This document shows, one piece after another, positions 14,434 to 16,810 of a DNA stretch of 16,810 nt. The translations under genes were made by a program, and so were the position numbers. A model generated the notes under the pieces. It ran no database searches. It saw nothing but the letters and a program-made list of their open reading frames with translations, and was not told the origin of the DNA. Location: the NCBI GenBank assembly GCA_027081065.1, contig JALWLW010000060.1:1-16810 (forward strand), given 5' to 3'. The DNA is from Campylobacteraceae bacterium. Its GTDB lineage: Bacteria; Campylobacterota; Campylobacteria; Campylobacterales; Sulfurovaceae. Numbering within the stretch: position 1 is the first letter of the stretch; every line of letters starts with the position of its first letter.

Positions 14434-14793
14434 TTATTGTAAATCCATTGTTCTCCATTCAGCATCAGCATAAAACTTTGGATCAAATTTGTATTTGTAG
14501 CTAATTACAGGAGCTGTTGGAACAAAATCTTCTGCAAGAAATGCATCAGGATCAATAGTGAGTTCAGTATAAAGTTCTGGATCGTTAAGTGTTGGTTCAT
14601 CTGTTTGTGTATATTCACTCATACTTAAATACTCTTGTTCAATAAGATTATCAGCATAAGCGTTGTTAACTAGACCAAAATCTTGGTTATATAAGTGTAC
14701 TTCAGAAACTGAAATAATCTCATGCGTTGAACATGCAGAGAAGATAAAAGTAGATAAAAGTAAAGTTTTTATATTTATTTTAGGGTAATTCAT
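14434..14793 (-). CDS. Small probable lipoprotein, function unknown
   Basis: I do not recognise this 119-residue protein. The N-terminus has two Lys residues (K5, K9), a hydrophobic run LLLSTFIFSA (11-20) and Cys21, which looks like a lipoprotein signal. The -3 position is Phe rather than the usual Leu, so lipidation is likely but not certain. The mature part is acidic and rich in Glu, Asp, Tyr and Thr (for example EYTQTDEPTLNDPELYTELTIDPDAF), without Cys or repeats. It ends KYKFDPKFYADAEWRTMDLQ. On the minus strand AAGAG lies about 8 bases before the ATG. It lies between the transporter permease and the CPXCG gene, with a 71-base AT-rich gap to the permease; a link in function is not shown. 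Confidence 0.7.
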   Translation of the reverse strand: MNYPKINIKTLLLSTFIFSACSTHEIISVSEVHLYNQDFGLVNNAYADNLIEQEYLSMSEYTQTDEPTLNDPELYTELTIDPDAFLAEDFVPTAPVISYKYKFDPKFYADAEWRTMDLQ

Positions 14794-14864
14794 ATTAATG
14801 CTCTTTATATTAAAATTTTATTAATTTAAATATATAGTATTAATACTTAATTTTACTTTATTTT

Positions 14865-15800
14865 TTATCTTTTGATAATTAAATAGATAAAAAATGGGCC
14901 ACCTAAAAATGCAGTTATTATTCCAATAGGTATGTCCGAACTGCTTCCTAAGTTTCGAGCTATTAAATCACTTGTCACTAAGAAAAATCCTCCATAGAAG
15001 AAAATAGGTAAGATTAACTGTTCAGCAGATTTTTTATATATGGCTTTAACAATATGAGGAATAATCAGCCCCACAAACCCAATAGGCCCCGTAAGACTCA
15101 CACAAATTCCCACGGCAACAGAGACAGAGACTAGTAAAACGGTATTGGTTCTTTTGACATTCACCCCTTTTAAATAGGCATAATCATTGGAGGTAAGTAG
15201 TAGTTTTAACTCTTTTTTGTAGTACAGTGAAAGAAGAAGTAGCCCAATGCTCCCCATGACAATAGGCACAGTATGCTCTAACCCCACAACATCAACCGAA
15301 CCCATGGTAAAACGTATAATCTGAAAACTTTGTGACTCATCGCTAAGGTAAAACAAAATCATCAGTGCAGCATTGTAAAAAAATGAAAGGGCAATTCCCA
15401 CTAAAAGCAGGGCATTGGTCTCATACGACTTAAGTCGTCTAGCTAATGTAAAGAGAACCACAACCGTAAACAACGCCCCAAAGAACCCAAAGAGTGAAAC
15501 CCAAGCAGTAAACCCAAAGACAATGGCAAAAGCCACCCCAAGAGTAGAACCATTAGCCACCCCCAAAGTGTAAGGTGTAGACATAGGGTTTTTAAAGAGA
15601 GACTGAAAGAGTAAGCCACCCAAAGACAAAATAGCCCCAGCAAAAAAAGCCACCAACACACGAGGCAAACGAATGTCCCAAAAGAGTTTGTAGTCTACGG
15701 TTGTTGGGTTGTCTAGGTTGTAAAGCTCTATGGGAATCTGCCCGTGGAATGGAGCTATGATTATGATGGTTAGGGCTAGGAGGTAGAGTAGGGGTTTCAT
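14865..15800 (-). CDS. FecCD/BtuC-family ABC transporter permease
   Basis: A 311-residue, very hydrophobic inner-membrane protein of the family that imports ferric siderophores, heme or cobalamin. Family features are WDIRLPRVLVAFFAGAILSL (41-60), then GGLLFQSLFKNPMSTPYTLGV (about 61-81). The cytoplasmic coupling stretch GPIGFVGLIIPHIVK is followed by the C-terminus GIITAFLGGPFFIYLIIKR. About eight to ten membrane helices are expected. The substrate cannot be read from the permease. The gene follows the nuclease-like gene by 12 bases, so the two may be one transcript. No ATPase or substrate-binding protein gene is in the window, although these are usually adjacent. The GGG-rich glycine codons of its first two-thirds differ from the flanking AT-rich genes. 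Confidence 0.9.
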   Translation of the reverse strand: MKPLLYLLALTIIIIAPFHGQIPIELYNLDNPTTVDYKLFWDIRLPRVLVAFFAGAILSLGGLLFQSLFKNPMSTPYTLGVANGSTLGVAFAIVFGFTAWVSLFGFFGALFTVVVLFTLARRLKSYETNALLLVGIALSFFYNAALMILFYLSDESQSFQIIRFTMGSVDVVGLEHTVPIVMGSIGLLLLSLYYKKELKLLLTSNDYAYLKGVNVKRTNTVLLVSVSVAVGICVSLTGPIGFVGLIIPHIVKAIYKKSAEQLILPIFFYGGFFLVTSDLIARNLGSSSDIPIGIITAFLGGPFFIYLIIKR

Positions 15801-15812
15801 GATTATTTTTCT

Positions 15813-16577
15813 TTAGTTCTTATCGATATCTATAACTAGAGGCATATGGTCACTTAGTCCTATCCAGTCATCATATTGTTTAATATCTAACTCAAGAAAA
15901 GATAACATATCTTTTGAAGAAAAAATATAATCAATATGATGAGGAGTTTCTCTTTTTTTATGATGAAAATAAGTAGCTTTTGTTTCTTTCCCTTGTAACT
16001 CATTTGTTTTAAAATGATATAAACTCTCAAATCCAATATCACTTAGTTCTTCAACGACAGAAGCATGATTCCACCAAGCATCAATTCGCTTCTCCTTATC
16101 CCATTTTTGATTACTATTAAAATCTCCTATAATAAATGTTCTTTTTTGATGAAGCTCTTTGTGGTGAATTTGTAAATATTTCCAAACTTGTCCAATATAA
16201 TCAAACCTTTCTCCTTGTTTTCCTTTTGTCCAAATAGCTAAAACAGTAAACATATTATTAATTGAAAAAGGAAGAAAAAGTTTTAAATCAGATGTTTTCC
16301 AAGAGATTAAATTACTTTTGCTATTTAAACCTTGAATTTTAAAATTCCCATTCCAATCTAATTTTTTTATATCAATATTGTTTTTAGGAAAAATACCAAT
16401 ACCTCTATTTTTATTATCTCCTATCCACAAGTAATCTCCTGCCCACTCTCTATATTTTTTAGTTGAAGACTTTGGGTCTTCACACTCTTGTATTATATAA
16501 ATATCAGCATTGAATTTATCTAATTGCTCAGTCTTGTTCCGTAAAGTTCCATGGCAATTCCAATTTATTATTTTCAT
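15813..16577 (-). CDS. Endonuclease/exonuclease/phosphatase family protein
   Basis: A 254-residue protein with the active-site series of the EEP (exonuclease III/DNase I-like) fold. The series is NWNCHG (N7), IIQECED (E31), the GDFN box (D152, N154), HIDYIF (D216) and LSDHMP (D243, H244). These are the Mg-binding and catalytic positions known from ExoIII and APE1. It lacks a signal peptide, so it probably acts in the cytoplasm. The family includes nucleases and phosphodiesterases, and the substrate cannot be predicted. It is much more A/T-rich and Lys/Asn-rich than the next gene and may have been acquired separately. The ATG at 16577 has only a weak purine-rich region upstream. Confidence 0.87.
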   Translation of the reverse strand: MKIINWNCHGTLRNKTEQLDKFNADIYIIQECEDPKSSTKKYREWAGDYLWIGDNKNRGIGIFPKNNIDIKKLDWNGNFKIQGLNSKSNLISWKTSDLKLFLPFSINNMFTVLAIWTKGKQGERFDYIGQVWKYLQIHHKELHQKRTFIIGDFNSNQKWDKEKRIDAWWNHASVVEELSDIGFESLYHFKTNELQGKETKATYFHHKKRETPHHIDYIFSSKDMLSFLELDIKQYDDWIGLSDHMPLVIDIDKN

Positions 16578-16635
16578 TTAAACTTTTACTCTAATTTTTT
16601 ATGTAAACACAATCTTATGCAAGTTTGGTTTTAAC

Positions 16636-16659
16636 GGTGCGATGGCAATCGCACCCTAC
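16636..16659 (-). repeat. REP-like palindrome with GTAG
   Basis: Read on the minus strand, GTAG (16659-16656) is followed by an 8-bp perfect stem GGTGCGAT/ATCGCACC (16655-16648 and 16643-16636) with loop TGCC. A GTAG or GGAG tetranucleotide at the 5' foot of a GC-rich hairpin is the mark of REP elements mobilised by RAYT (IS200-like TnpA-REP) transposases. It is strikingly GC-rich in this AT-rich context. Only one copy is seen here. Confidence 0.55.
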
Positions 16660-16810
16660 GAGCTTAATTTTAAGGGATTTTGCCCATTATTCATCAAATT
16701 AATTAAAGTTCGTAACGCTTCATTTACAGACTTAGCATCAGGAAAAAATTTCATTACATCTGTATCTAATTTTACAATATTAACACCCTCTTTATAAGCT
16801 TGTGCATACT
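16656..16810 (-). CDS. 3' end of an unidentified small gene (partial)
   Basis: An open frame enters from the window edge and gives 50 residues beginning YAQAYKEGVNIVKLDTDV, with FFPDAKSVNEALRTLINLM near its end, then a TAG stop. The pattern of a strand (VKLDTDV) followed by FPDAxSVNEALRxLI recalls small antitoxin-like or ribbon-helix-helix-like proteins, but I cannot name the family. The stop codon is the TAG inside the GTAG of the REP-like palindrome. Codon use resembles coding DNA (AAA/GAA/TTA-rich). The start lies outside the window. Confidence 0.5.
   Translation of the reverse strand, partial: YAQAYKEGVNIVKLDTDVMKFFPDAKSVNEALRTLINLMNNGQNPLKLSS

Noticed and set aside
15443..15661. A 72-codon minus-strand frame within the permease gene
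   Set aside because: It is a shadow frame of the permease with Leu/Trp-rich translation and no ribosome-binding site.

Overview
The window is AT-rich bacterial chromosome. It carries the classical translation/transcription supercluster tRNA-Tyr, tRNA-Gly, tRNA-Thr, tuf, rpmG, tRNA-Trp, secE, nusG, rplK, rplA, rplJ, rplL, rpoB, rpoC, all on the + strand. The protein sequences, the tuf-rpmG-tRNA-Trp-secE-nusG order and the base composition suggest a Campylobacterota member (epsilonproteobacterial, perhaps Sulfurimonas/Sulfurovum-like; the genus is a guess). rpoB and rpoC are separate genes overlapping by one base, which argues against Helicobacter or Wolinella, where they are fused.

Layout. 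40-404: three tRNA genes leading into tuf, with the same order and anticodons as the Escherichia coli tyrU-glyT-thrT-tufB unit. 413-536: a dyad around one -10 hexamer, then a strong extended -10 for tuf. 537-2763: tuf, rpmG (only 50 codons), a hairpin, tRNA-Trp, secE and nusG. 2771-2850: an intrinsic terminator and a second AT-rich hairpin, separating nusG from rplK. 2891-5234: rplK, rplA, rplJ and rplL, with structured RNA-like spacers before rplA (candidate L1 site) and before rplJ (candidate L10 leader). 5235-5479: a 245-base spacer before rpoB containing several hairpins. 5480-14160: rpoB and rpoC. 14170-14198: a 13-bp stem-loop closing the cluster.

From 14211 on, everything reads on the minus strand and is accessory. 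There is a small CPXCG-type cysteine-rich protein with its own extended -10 promoter, an unknown small probable lipoprotein, an orphan FecCD/BtuC-type ABC transporter permease, an endonuclease/exonuclease/phosphatase-fold enzyme, a REP-like palindrome, and the 3' end of a further small gene that runs off the window.

The coding content is mostly ordinary housekeeping. The most interesting signal is the rplL-rpoB spacer. It holds two hairpins with unrelated 7-bp stems but an identical 9-base loop (CATTAGTAA), exactly 33 bases apart, then a long hairpin that embeds a terminator-like element. The sequence TACTAAT just upstream of the rpoB Shine-Dalgarno is complementary to both loops. This looks like an RNA control element for RNA polymerase subunit synthesis; I do not recognise it as a described family.
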